Source of the DNA: DATAPE01 sp034667545
GTDB taxonomy: Bacteria; Actinomycetota; CADDZG01; WHSQ01
Length of the DNA: 11,060 nucleotides
Assembly: GCA_034667545.1 (NCBI GenBank)
Contig: JAXDJR010000047.1
Span: forward strand, 1-11,060
Direction: 5' to 3'
In this document: piece by piece, positions 1 through 5,555 of the stretch
Numbering within the stretch: position 1 is the stretch's first letter
Layout of the letters: every line of letters begins with the position of its first letter
Program-made: the position numbers and the translations under genes
The notes under the pieces: generated by a model
Database searches by the model: none
What the model was told of the DNA's origin: nothing
The model's input: the letters and a program-made list of their open reading frames with translations, nothing else

Positions 1-1
1 G

Positions 2-271
2 CGCACGCCGGACGGCCATAGCCGGCTCGAGCTCTCGCGCTTTCTCGCGCCGCCTGTGGTCGCCGATCACCGGAACGCCCCGGTGAACGCTCTCGGCTAC
101 CTGCGCGTCATGTTCGCCGTGGACGACATCGATGAGACGCTTGCCCGGCTCCGTAAGCACGGCGCGAAGCTCGTCAGCAGCGAAGTGGTCCAGTACGAAG
201 ACTCGGTTCGGCTCTGCTACATCCGGGGGCCGGAAGGCCTTCTCATCGGGCTCGCTCAGGAACTCGGCTGA
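2..271 (+). CDS. VOC superfamily protein, C-terminal part (5' cut by window edge)
   Basis: The frame is open from the left edge to the TGA at 269-271, so this is the last 89 residues of a longer protein. It reads like the C-terminal half of a vicinal-oxygen-chelate (glyoxalase/bleomycin-resistance/dioxygenase) protein: the segment YLRVMFAVDDIDETLARL, then HGAKLVSSEVV, and the closing strand RGPEGLLIGLAQELG. In metal-dependent members the last strand usually carries a Glu ligand in a PEGxxxEL-type context. Here that position appears to be Gly (LLIGLA), so canonical metal binding at this site is doubtful. A GTG at 56 could serve as a start, but the recognisable fold begins before it, so I treat the gene as entering from the left. 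The substrate cannot be inferred. A transposase relic on the other strand begins right after its stop codon. Confidence 0.8.
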   Translation, partial: RTPDGHSRLELSRFLAPPVVADHRNAPVNALGYLRVMFAVDDIDETLARLRKHGAKLVSSEVVQYEDSVRLCYIRGPEGLLIGLAQELG

Positions 272-448
272 GCGCTGGTTTGTAGCGCTGCGACGCTGCA
301 GACGGTTCATGTCGAGGCGTTTGAGGATGCGCCAGATCCCCGGCGCTGACACCGTGATGTCGTGGTAGCGCTTGAGATGCACCTCGATCTTGCGAGGTCC
401 GAAGTGACAGTTCCAGACGTTGCGTTGGGAATGGATCTGGAGCAATCC
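272..448 (-). pseudogene. IS481-type transposase relic, frameshifted and truncated
   Basis: Read on the minus strand, this stretch encodes CHFGPRKIEVHLKRYHDITVS followed by GIWRILKRLDMNRL. That matches the conserved helix-turn-helix/linker part of IS481-like DDE transposases, where the pattern is (H)xGPxKIxxYLxRYHxxxxSxxGVxRILKRLxxNRLPASQRYK. Directly after NRL the frame slips: reading on gives QRRSATNQR, but the adjacent frame gives the expected ASQRYKPAL, so one base has been lost near 302-305. Nothing of the downstream DDE catalytic core is present, because the VOC gene stop codon lies at 269-271. The copy is therefore dead. The exact relic ends are uncertain, and no terminal inverted repeats or target duplication were found. 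The family assignment is from memory of the motif. Confidence 0.7.
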
Positions 449-585
449 CGCGACCACGGCTTCACCCCGCGCTTGAGGCACCCGAGATGCGCCTCCTCTC
501 CCCAGGAGATAGTCCGCCTGTTGGAACATGTCGCCGCGGACCAGCCCCTCGTTCATCTGTTCTTAGTGCTGGCCGCGATTCTCAT
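449..585 (-). pseudogene. Unrecognised broken reading frame upstream of the transposase relic
   Basis: On the minus strand an AGGAG box (591-595) sits 5 nt before an ATG at 585. That ATG opens a ten-codon frame, MRIAASTKNR, ending in TGA at 555-553. The TGA overlaps an ATG at 556 (ATGA), from which a second frame, MNEGLVRGDMFQQADYLLG, runs in phase into the transposase relic. Either this is a short coupled leader, or one gene start (MRIAASTKNR-QMNEGLVRGD) split by a single-base change. I do not recognise the product. It might be the N-terminus of the decayed transposase or of an unrelated gene interrupted by it. The downstream frame stays open antisense through the whole VOC fragment, which is a by-product of that gene's codon usage and not evidence of coding. 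Confidence 0.3.
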
Positions 586-609
586 GAAGACTCCTAACCC
601 TAGGTACGA

Positions 610-644
610 GAGAGGAGGGGTTCTGTCAAGCTACCCCTCCTCTC
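610..644 (-). terminator. Perfect 12-bp hairpin, probable terminator of the minus-strand genes
   Basis: The arms GAGAGGAGGGGT (610-621) and ACCCCTCCTCTC (633-644) are exactly complementary around an 11-nt loop. The hairpin starts 19 nt beyond the stop codon of the small exported protein gene, the expected place for a transcription terminator. No run of T follows the stem on the minus strand, so it would be a U-less hairpin terminator, a type often reported in actinobacteria, or an mRNA-stabilising 3' structure. It also separates that gene from the broken frame starting at 585. Confidence 0.6.
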
Positions 645-662
645 CGCGACCTGGCAGAGGCT

Positions 663-959
663 TTACTCCTCGCCGTTGAACTCGTGGTTCACATCACCCG
701 AGGGGTCCTGGTGCCCCCCTGGGCCATCCGACGTTGTCGAGGTTTCCGACGTTGTCGAGGTTTCCGACGCGGTTGCGTTGTCGGGGGTGGTTTGGTCACC
801 CTGTTGAACGTTGTCGGTGTCGACCGTCGAGGTGCTCTCTGCCGATGTCGAAGTCTTGTGCGTATCGGCCGACGCGAGCGCCGCACCAACGCCGGATCCT
901 CCCAGCACCAGCACCGACATTCCTGTTACGAAAATCTTTCTCATCTTTGTCATCTTCAT
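663..959 (-). CDS. Small exported Ser/Thr-rich acidic protein of unknown function
   Basis: This 98-aa product has an N-terminal secretion signal: basic residues MKMTKMRK, a hydrophobic stretch of roughly residues 9-29 (IFVTGMSVLVLGGSGVGAALA) and a likely AxA cleavage site at ALASA near residue 30. The rest is low-complexity and acidic, rich in Ser, Thr, Asp and Glu, with the unit SETSTT repeated in tandem and the tail HEFNGEE. There is no Cys, LPxTG motif or membrane anchor, so it should be secreted or loosely wall-associated. The start at 959 is fixed by a full Shine-Dalgarno AAGGAGGTGA (967-976) whose GGAGG core lies 10 nt before the ATG; ATG codons at 953 and 944 are too far away. It lies 82 nt downstream of the histidine kinase gene on the same strand. 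It may belong to that operon or use its own -10 at 985-990. No family is recognised; it could be a signal-related accessory protein, but that is a guess. Confidence 0.75.
   Translation of the reverse strand: MKMTKMRKIFVTGMSVLVLGGSGVGAALASADTHKTSTSAESTSTVDTDNVQQGDQTTPDNATASETSTTSETSTTSDGPGGHQDPSGDVNHEFNGEE
727..768. repeat. 18-bp in-frame tandem repeat (2.3 perfect copies)
   Basis: The unit TCCGACGTTGTCGAGGTT occurs at 727-744 and again without mismatch at 745-762, followed by the first six bases of a third copy (763-768). Eighteen is a multiple of three, so on the minus strand each unit adds six residues (SETSTT) to the small exported protein without breaking its frame. Perfect copies suggest recent slippage or duplication, and the copy number may vary between strains. 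Confidence 0.85.
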
Positions 960-984
960 TTCTTTGTCACCTCCTTCCGACTCG

Positions 985-990
985 TCTATA
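985..990 (-). promoter_or_regulatory. Possible -10 element of the small exported protein gene
   Basis: TATAGA on the minus strand lies between the kinase stop codon and the small gene. A start point about 7 nt downstream (near 978) would place the Shine-Dalgarno box (967-976) at the very 5' end of the message. No -35 hexamer was found at 16-18 nt; TTGTTA at 1012-1017 is 21 nt away. The call is weak, and co-transcription with the kinase is equally possible. Confidence 0.3.
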
Positions 991-1041
991 CCGAGCCTAG
1001 GAAGCGGCCCATAACAACGCGGTGAATGCCGAAGGAACTTC

Positions 1042-2430
1042 TCAGCTGGTGGGTAGTTCTACCGAGAACGACGTCCCCTTGTCGGAGCTGTCGACCGAGA
1101 TGTGCCCATCGTGTGCAGTGACGATGTCGTGGCAGATCGCGAGTCCAAGTCCGCTGCCTTGAAGAGCGGATGACCTTGCTGAGTCCACTCGGAAGAACCT
1201 GTCGAAGAGGTGGGGAAGCGCCTCGCCAGGGATCCCAGAACCTGTGTCCGAGACAGTGCACCCAGCTTGGCCGTTCCGCTGCCAGGTGGACACGTGGACC
1301 TTGGCACCCGCACCTGCGTACTTCACCCCGTTTTCTATGAGGTTGGTGAGGACCTGTGTCAGCCTGTCGGGGTCGCCGATCACCGGTGCAGGAGCGCCGT
1401 TCGCACTGATCTCTACTCCGGACCTGGCCGCCAGCGACGCCAGTTTTGCGACGGCTCGGGTTGCCAGATCCTGAAGATCGATGGGCCTGCGAAGCAACTT
1501 CAGTTGCCCGTCCTCGATCGACGCGAGCGTAAGGAGATTTTCGATCATGCGCGCCATCCGCTCGACCTGCTCACGGTTGCTCACGAGCAATTCCCCTGCT
1601 CCTTTGAGGCCCAGCTCAGGATCTTCGAGGGCAACGTCGATCTCGGATGCCATCACGGTAAGGGGAGTGCGCATATCGTGGGACGCATCGGCGACAAACC
1701 TGCGCTGGCTCTCTACTCCCTCTTGTATTCGCCCCAGCATGTCGTTCAGCGTCGAAGCCAATCGCTGGAGCTCGTCGTCCGTTGGCGGGATCGCGATCCT
1801 GTCCTCGAGTCGATCGGCCCGAATCTCTTGTGCCTCTGCCGTCATGCGGGCCACGGGTTGGAGGGCGCGGCGGGCGATCACCCATCCACCGAGGACGGCG
1901 AGGAGCAGAGCGACCGGAATCCCGGTCGCTGCCAGGACCAACAACCGGTGGATCGACGTGTCAACACCTTCTAATGAGCTCGCGACCACCAGCACGGACG
2001 GTCCCCCGGACCCCGGCAGGCGCAGCGCGAGCAGACGAGTGTGTTCCTTATGGGGCCCTAACACAGCGCTTCCGAGGATCCGGCGTCCCCGCACTGCGGC
2101 AGCGGTCTCTCCGTGAGTGATCATCGGGTGACCGGTAATAGCAGGGTCTCCCGTGGCATCGATCACCATGCCGGTGGGTGACAGTCGCTGCGCCGCTGTC
2201 TCATTGGGGGCCAGACCACGCAGCGAGGCGTCGCTGACGTCCTGGAAGTTCTGGTCCCCCTGTTGATAGCCAAGGGTGATCTGTGCCGCCCGTGATTGAA
2301 GCGACTGGTCGACCGCGTGGACGAGGTCGGTATGCAGCCGCAGGAACACGAACGTGCCGAAGGCCGCCAGGATCAGTGCCAGCAGTGCGAGATACCAAAC
2401 CGTCAGTCGGACCTTGATCGACAGGTTCAT
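1042..2430 (-). CDS. Two-component sensor histidine kinase (HK1)
   Basis: This is a 462-aa membrane kinase of the HisKA/HATPase_c type. TM1 covers about residues 9-32, an extracytoplasmic sensor segment of about 130 residues follows, and TM2 covers about 163-187. A HAMP linker (about 187-240) carries ARMTAEAQEI and DELQRLASTLNDML. The phosphoacceptor His is 251 in SHDMRTPL, a slight variant of the usual HELRTPL. ATP-binding boxes follow: N box NLIENGVKY (363-371), G1 DTGSGIPG (395-402), F box FDRFFRV (409-415) and G2 GSGLGLA (425-431), so the enzyme should be active. Its ATG at 2430 overlaps the stop codon of the response-regulator gene as ATGA, so the two are translationally coupled and are surely partners. 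It should autophosphorylate on a cell-envelope signal and phosphorylate RR1. The sensor segment matches no domain I can name. HK2 in this window is a paralogue of nearly equal length and layout. Confidence 0.95.
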   Translation of the reverse strand: MNLSIKVRLTVWYLALLALILAAFGTFVFLRLHTDLVHAVDQSLQSRAAQITLGYQQGDQNFQDVSDASLRGLAPNETAAQRLSPTGMVIDATGDPAITGHPMITHGETAAAVRGRRILGSAVLGPHKEHTRLLALRLPGSGGPSVLVVASSLEGVDTSIHRLLVLAATGIPVALLLAVLGGWVIARRALQPVARMTAEAQEIRADRLEDRIAIPPTDDELQRLASTLNDMLGRIQEGVESQRRFVADASHDMRTPLTVMASEIDVALEDPELGLKGAGELLVSNREQVERMARMIENLLTLASIEDGQLKLLRRPIDLQDLATRAVAKLASLAARSGVEISANGAPAPVIGDPDRLTQVLTNLIENGVKYAGAGAKVHVSTWQRNGQAGCTVSDTGSGIPGEALPHLFDRFFRVDSARSSALQGSGLGLAICHDIVTAHDGHISVDSSDKGTSFSVELPTS

Positions 2431-3098
2431 CCCCGGTCGAACGCGTAGCCGACGCCGGGCACGGTGCGGATCAGTGGCCCACCGGACGGCCCCTCGAGCT
2501 TTTTGCGAAGGTGCCCGACGTAAACGTTCACGACGTTGGAGATGCCGTCGTAGCCGTAATCCCAGACATGATCCAGAATCTCAGTTCTCGTCACGACCTC
2601 TCCAACTCGGCGCATGAGGAATTCAAGGAGGGCGAACTCCCGGGGACTCAGAGCAACGTCGTGACCATCTCGTTGGACCAGGTGGCGGGCTGGATCTAAG
2701 ACGACGCCGGCGACCTCGAGTACCGCGGGCCGCTCGCCGGCGCGCCCCCGGGTCAGCGATCGGAGCCGCGCGAGGAGCTCGCCGAATGCAAAGGGCTTCA
2801 CCAAGTAGTCGTCGGCCCCGGCGTCCAAACCTCGGATCCGGTCCTGCACGCTGCCTCGTGCGGTCAGCATCAGGACCGGTGCCCAGCGTCCGCGCGAGCG
2901 AAGTTGGGTGCAGAGTTCGACCCCGTCGATCCCGGGGATCATCAGATCGAGCACAATGGCGTCGTACTCGTACTCGGTCGCCTTCCAGAGGCCATCGACG
3001 CCGTCGACACAGATATCCACTGCGTAGCCGTGGTTGCGAAGCCCCCGACCTATGGCGCTCGCCACTCCGGGTTCATCTTCGATAACGAGGATTCTCAT
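2427..3098 (-). CDS. OmpR/PhoB-family response regulator (RR1)
   Basis: The 223-aa protein has a receiver domain (about residues 1-118) and a winged-helix DNA-binding domain (about 130-222). Receiver signatures are the acidic pocket IEDE (6-9), the phosphoacceptor Asp51 in VLDLMIP, Thr79 in MLTAR and Lys101 in LVKPFAF. The DNA-binding half has LSPREFALLEFLMRR, a recognition helix around SNVVNVYVGHLRKKL, and the wing RTVPGVGYAF. I chose the ATG at 3098 (MRILVIEDE) because the family begins there. A TTG at 3128 would add ten unrelated residues and lies at or before the predicted transcription start. Its stop overlaps the HK1 start by ATGA. Three 11-bp-spaced hexamers just upstream (3143-3170) look like an OmpR-type operator, which suggests autoregulation. 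It is a paralogue of RR2 in this window, with the same length and a very similar recognition helix. Confidence 0.95.
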   Translation of the reverse strand: MRILVIEDEPGVASAIGRGLRNHGYAVDICVDGVDGLWKATEYEYDAIVLDLMIPGIDGVELCTQLRSRGRWAPVLMLTARGSVQDRIRGLDAGADDYLVKPFAFGELLARLRSLTRGRAGERPAVLEVAGVVLDPARHLVQRDGHDVALSPREFALLEFLMRRVGEVVTRTEILDHVWDYGYDGISNVVNVYVGHLRKKLEGPSGGPLIRTVPGVGYAFDRG

Positions 3099-3126
3099 CT
3101 GACGCCAATGGCTCTCATACCTCCCC

Positions 3127-3170
3127 AAGCTAGGCGTGAGGGGGTGAAAAAGCGGTGAAAGGATGGTGAA
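3127..3170 (-). promoter_or_regulatory. Operator array and -10 of the RR1-HK1 transcript
   Basis: On the minus strand the hexamer TTCACC occurs three times without mismatch, at 3165-3170, 3154-3159 and 3143-3148, giving the pattern TTCACC-N5-TTCACC-N5-TTCACC with an exact 11-bp period. Head-to-tail half-sites one helical turn apart are the usual target of OmpR/PhoB-family dimers. Ten bases after the last hexamer lies TAGCTT (3127-3132), which fits the loose actinobacterial -10 pattern TAnnnT. This spacing places the array over the -35 region, as in PhoB-type activated promoters. The start point would be near 3120, leaving a leader of about 20 nt before the RR1 ATG. The repeats are seen directly; the promoter function is inferred. 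Confidence 0.65.
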
Positions 3171-3191
3171 TCAACTACACCCGAAAGAGGA

Positions 3192-3398
3192 ATGAATAAT
3201 GAGAAAGACTTTGCGCGCGACCTCACCACGAACACAACGAAGCTGATCAGCACCAACAGCCCTGGCAACGAGGGCAATCTTCCCAGCTCCACACCCGTTA
3301 TCTCCGCAGACGGTCGTTGGGTTGCTTTTTCTTCTTATGCCAACAACCTCACCACGGGGGACCGCAACGGCGAACCCCCGACCTCGCCACGATCATGA
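3192..3398 (+). pseudogene. Remnant of a TolB-like beta-propeller repeat protein
   Basis: The frame encodes about 68 residues, including FARDLTTNTTKLISTNSPG and STPVISADGRWVAFSSYA, then NNLTTGDRNG. This is the repeat pattern of secreted TolB/WD40-like propellers (VRDLxTGxTxLVS ... SxxPxISADGRYVAFxS ... NLxxGDxNG), but only one blade and part of the next remain where a propeller needs several. It ends at a TGA after an apparent frame slip, since GDRNG is normally followed by a DVFVRDL-type start of the next blade. A good Shine-Dalgarno (AAAGAGG, 3184-3190) is spaced 8 nt from a different-frame ATG at 3199, whose product MRKTLRA looks like the start of a signal peptide. A deletion joining a signal-peptide start to internal propeller sequence would explain this. 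The short frame could be expressed but is unlikely to fold. Confidence 0.55.
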
Positions 3399-3478
3399 TT
3401 GCCGAACGTCTCTCGGAACTCATCGCTGCTCTTCTATAAATCATCGGAACTCTGGCTGGCCGACACTATCGGCGATTT

Positions 3479-3522
3479 CTCATCTAACCCTCACCACTCC
3501 CTCATCCAGCGCGCCCTACAAC
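3479..3522 (+). promoter_or_regulatory. Operator array and -10 of the lipoprotein-exporter operon
   Basis: The hexamers CTCATC (3479-3484), CTCACC (3490-3495) and CTCATC (3501-3506) recur at an exact 11-bp period. Ten bases after the last one lies TACAAC (3517-3522), a -10-like hexamer. Period, copy number and distance to the -10 are the same as in the array upstream of RR1 at 3127-3170, and the hexamers agree as YTCAYC. A start point near 3529 would leave a leader of about 37 nt, containing the GAAGGG ribosome site at 3551-3556, before the lipoprotein GTG. I infer that RR1 and/or RR2 activates the exporter operon here. No other gene feature was found between 3399 and 3565; an open frame there (ending NR at 3566) resembles no family I know. 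Confidence 0.6.
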
Positions 3523-3565
3523 GAACTCAGCAATTCGGCGATCGCGAGATGAAGGGACCGAACAG

Positions 3566-4201
3566 GTGAGACTGAGAAGCAGCAAACCCCTAACAGGTGC
3601 TTTGGTCAGCGCCATCGCTCTAGGGCTGTTTCTTTCAGCCTGCGGTGGGGGAGGGTCGACGAAGAGCACGGCTTCAGTTACTAACGTAAGCCGCAGTCAC
3701 TCCCCGCGAAAAGGTAATGCTCTGCAGACGCAGGCACCGGTGCCCGCGGAGAGCAATCCGCCCGGAGATATCCCCGACAGCACAGCCTTCGTCCCCTACA
3801 GGTCGACCTCAGGCAAATTCAAGATAACTGTTCCCGAAGGGTGGGCGAGGCGCACGAAGCCTTCACAAGTGACTTTCACCTCAAAGCTCAATCAGGTTGA
3901 TGTTCGCTGGGGAGCCCGATCGTCCGCGAAGGCAGAGATCAACGCGCTCGGACGGAACGTGCCAGCTTTCCAGCTCGAGAAGACAAGTAACGTCACACTT
4001 CTGGGCGGCCCAGCCACACTGATCCAATACCAGCAGAACAGCAAACCTAATGCTGTGACGGGCCAGCAATACCGTTTGGAGCGCTTGCAGTTTGATTTCG
4101 TGCGCGGCCCCCGCGAGGCGGCGCTCACGCTGTCGTCAACCGTCGGCGCGGACAACGTCGATGCGTGGCGCACCATCTCGGAGAGCTTCCGATGGAAGTG
4201 A
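3566..4201 (+). CDS. Putative lipoprotein, first gene of the exporter operon
   Basis: The 211-aa product has a lipoprotein signal: basic start MRLRSSK, hydrophobic core to about residue 22, and lipobox LSAC with the lipidated Cys at 26, followed by a glycine spacer. Residues 30-75 are a low-complexity linker rich in Ser, Pro and Asn. A folded domain begins near residue 77; SGKFKITVPEGWARR resembles the entry strand of PsbP/DUF1795-like domains, and the protein ends SESFRWK. It should sit on the outer face of the membrane. The GTG start is supported by GAAGGG (3551-3556) at 9-nt spacing. Its stop overlaps the start of the next gene by 10 nt, so it is translated with the ABC genes and probably acts with them, for instance as a substrate-binding or accessory subunit. 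The family match is weak and the function is inferred from position. Confidence 0.8.
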   Translation: MRLRSSKPLTGALVSAIALGLFLSACGGGGSTKSTASVTNVSRSHSPRKGNALQTQAPVPAESNPPGDIPDSTAFVPYRSTSGKFKITVPEGWARRTKPSQVTFTSKLNQVDVRWGARSSAKAEINALGRNVPAFQLEKTSNVTLLGGPATLIQYQQNSKPNAVTGQQYRLERLQFDFVRGPREAALTLSSTVGADNVDAWRTISESFRWK

Positions 4202-4878
4202 CGCGCAGTGGTTCCGAGCGCCCACTCCTCGAGGCCGATGAGCTCTATCGCTTCTACCATGCAGGAAGAGACGAGACGTTCGCACTCAGAGGCGTCTCTT
4301 TGACGGTTGGCGCTGGCGAGATGATCGCGGTATCTGGGCCCTCCGGAAGCGGCAAGAGCACGCTCCTGTCCTGTCTGGCGGGCCTCGACGAGCCCGATGG
4401 AGGCCACGTTTCTGTCGATGGGGAATGGATCACTCGCCAATCAGAGACGGAGCGTTGCGCGATCCGAGCACGTTCTATCGGAATGCTCCTGCAGACGGGG
4501 AGTCTTCTGGAACCCTTGACCGTCCTTGACAACATCCGGGTGGCGCAGAAGATCATCGGTCAAAAGGACAATGGCAGCGCCCTGGAGCTCCTCCACGCAA
4601 TGGGACTCAACGACCACCGTGACGCTGTTCCTTCCTCCCTGTCCGGTGGGGAACGGGCGAGGGCCGGACTGGCGGTCGCACTCGCCAACGACCCCAGAGT
4701 GGTCCTCGCTGATGAGCCGACCGGAGAGTTGGATACGTCCAATGAAGACGTGGTTCTAGGTTTGCTTCACGACCTCGCCGTCCAGGGATCAGCAGTCGTT
4801 GTTGTTACGCACAGCAAGAGGGTTACCGAGCAGTGTGATCGAGTGATCGAACTGCTTGACGGGCGGGTCGTCTCATGA
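4192..4878 (+). CDS. ABC transporter ATPase 1 (MacB/LolD type)
   Basis: This 228-aa nucleotide-binding subunit carries Walker A GPSGSGKST (residues 49-57), the Q-loop Gln at about 101 in LLQTGSLLEPLTV, signature LSGGE (150-154), Walker B VVLADEP (170-176) with the catalytic Glu, D-loop GELD, and the switch His at about 207 in VVVTHSKR. All catalytic elements are intact. The motif set and size match the LolD/MacB/FtsE branch, whose members power FtsX-type permeases that move lipids, lipoproteins or peptides outward or act as mechanotransmitters. The ATG at 4192 is preferred over a GTG at 4165 because GGAGAG lies 7 nt before it and the family begins near there. It overlaps the lipoprotein gene by 10 nt and ATPase 2 by ATGA. 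Having a second, different ATPase next door suggests a heterodimeric motor. Confidence 0.93.
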   Translation: MEVTRSGSERPLLEADELYRFYHAGRDETFALRGVSLTVGAGEMIAVSGPSGSGKSTLLSCLAGLDEPDGGHVSVDGEWITRQSETERCAIRARSIGMLLQTGSLLEPLTVLDNIRVAQKIIGQKDNGSALELLHAMGLNDHRDAVPSSLSGGERARAGLAVALANDPRVVLADEPTGELDTSNEDVVLGLLHDLAVQGSAVVVVTHSKRVTEQCDRVIELLDGRVVS

Positions 4879-5555
4879 CTGAACTCGTTTCGTTGGGCCG
4901 CGCGGTAAGGCGCGTCTTTCCTAGCGGAGACACGCAGCGGGTGGCTCTGGACACAGCCGATTTCGACATAGAAATGAACGAATCCATCGCGTTGGTGGGG
5001 CCCTCGGGTAGTGGCAAGACCACTCTCCTGCATCTGCTCGCGGGCTTAGATGCTCCTTCATCGGGACAGTTGACGTGGCCGGCACTCGGTCCGAAGGAAG
5101 CCCTGCGGCCCAGGAAGGTTGCAGTTGCTTTCCAAGGTCCAACCCTTTTGCCAGCCTTAACCGTCATCGAAAACGTTGCTCTACCGCTCCTACTGATGGG
5201 CAAGCCCGAAGATGAGTCGCTCCAAGCGGCCGGCGAACTCCTCGCAAGATTCGAACTCGGGGATCTCCCAAACAAGTTCCCTGATCAGATCTCAGGTGGC
5301 CAGTCGCAGCGCGCTGGTCTCGCCCGGGCCCTCATAACCAGACCGAGGCTTGTCTTACTCGACGAACCCACTGGGCAGCAAGATCACTCGACAGCGGCGC
5401 GAGTGCTGGGTTCGCTTTTAGAGCTGCTGGACGAGACGGGTGCGGCGGCAGTGGTAGCGACTCACGATGAGAGCATCGTCGCCAGATTCCCTCGACGCTG
5501 GTCTCTCGATGGCGGACATCTGTTCGCGGAAGAGAGGATCCGTTGTTCGGCATGA
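4875..5555 (+). CDS. ABC transporter ATPase 2 (MacB/LolD type)
   Basis: The 226-aa product has Walker A GPSGSGKTT (42-50), Q-loop Gln at about 87 in FQGPTLLPALTV, signature ISGGQ (139-143), Walker B LVLLDEP (159-165), D-loop GQQD in place of the commoner SALD, and switch His at about 197 in VVATHDES. The ATP site is complete. Its sequence differs clearly from ATPase 1 (for example SGGQSQRAGLARAL against SGGERARAGLAVAL), so the pair is an old duplication and not a recent copy. The start is fixed by an ATGA overlap with ATPase 1. The stop overlaps the permease gene, either by ATGA (permease ATG at 5552) or by 13 nt (TTG at 5543). It should energise the FtsX-type permease together with ATPase 1 at the inner face of the membrane. 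Confidence 0.93.
   Translation: MTELVSLGRAVRRVFPSGDTQRVALDTADFDIEMNESIALVGPSGSGKTTLLHLLAGLDAPSSGQLTWPALGPKEALRPRKVAVAFQGPTLLPALTVIENVALPLLLMGKPEDESLQAAGELLARFELGDLPNKFPDQISGGQSQRAGLARALITRPRLVLLDEPTGQQDHSTAARVLGSLLELLDETGAAAVVATHDESIVARFPRRWSLDGGHLFAEERIRCSA

Noticed and set aside
1..556. Long minus-strand open frame from 556 to beyond the left edge
   Set aside because: It runs antisense to the VOC gene with no matching family there; only the part over 272-448 resembles a protein, and that part is frameshifted.
362..679. 105-aa plus-strand frame between VOC and the hairpin
   Set aside because: It crosses the antisense transposase relic and the hairpin and resembles no family.
1021..1026. 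Single TTCACC on the minus strand upstream of the small exported protein gene
   Set aside because: Only a degenerate TTCCTT lies 11 bp upstream, and the distance to the -10 candidate does not fit the geometry of the two clear arrays, so it may be chance.
1210..2116. Plus-strand frames of 254 and 211 aa
   Set aside because: Both are antisense shadows of HK1, whose domains are unambiguous on the minus strand.
2427..3128. RR1 starting at TTG 3128
   Set aside because: The ten added residues do not belong to the family, and the codon lies within the predicted -10 region, upstream of the expected transcription start.
3399..3569. Open frame LPNVSRNSS... ending at a stop that overlaps the lipoprotein GTG
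   Set aside because: It has no start codon with a ribosome site before its coding-like part and spans the operator and -10; more likely promoter DNA that happens to be open.
3892..4440. 182-aa minus-strand frame
   Set aside because: It overlaps the lipoprotein and ATPase 1 genes, has arginine/serine-rich shadow composition and no recognisable motif.
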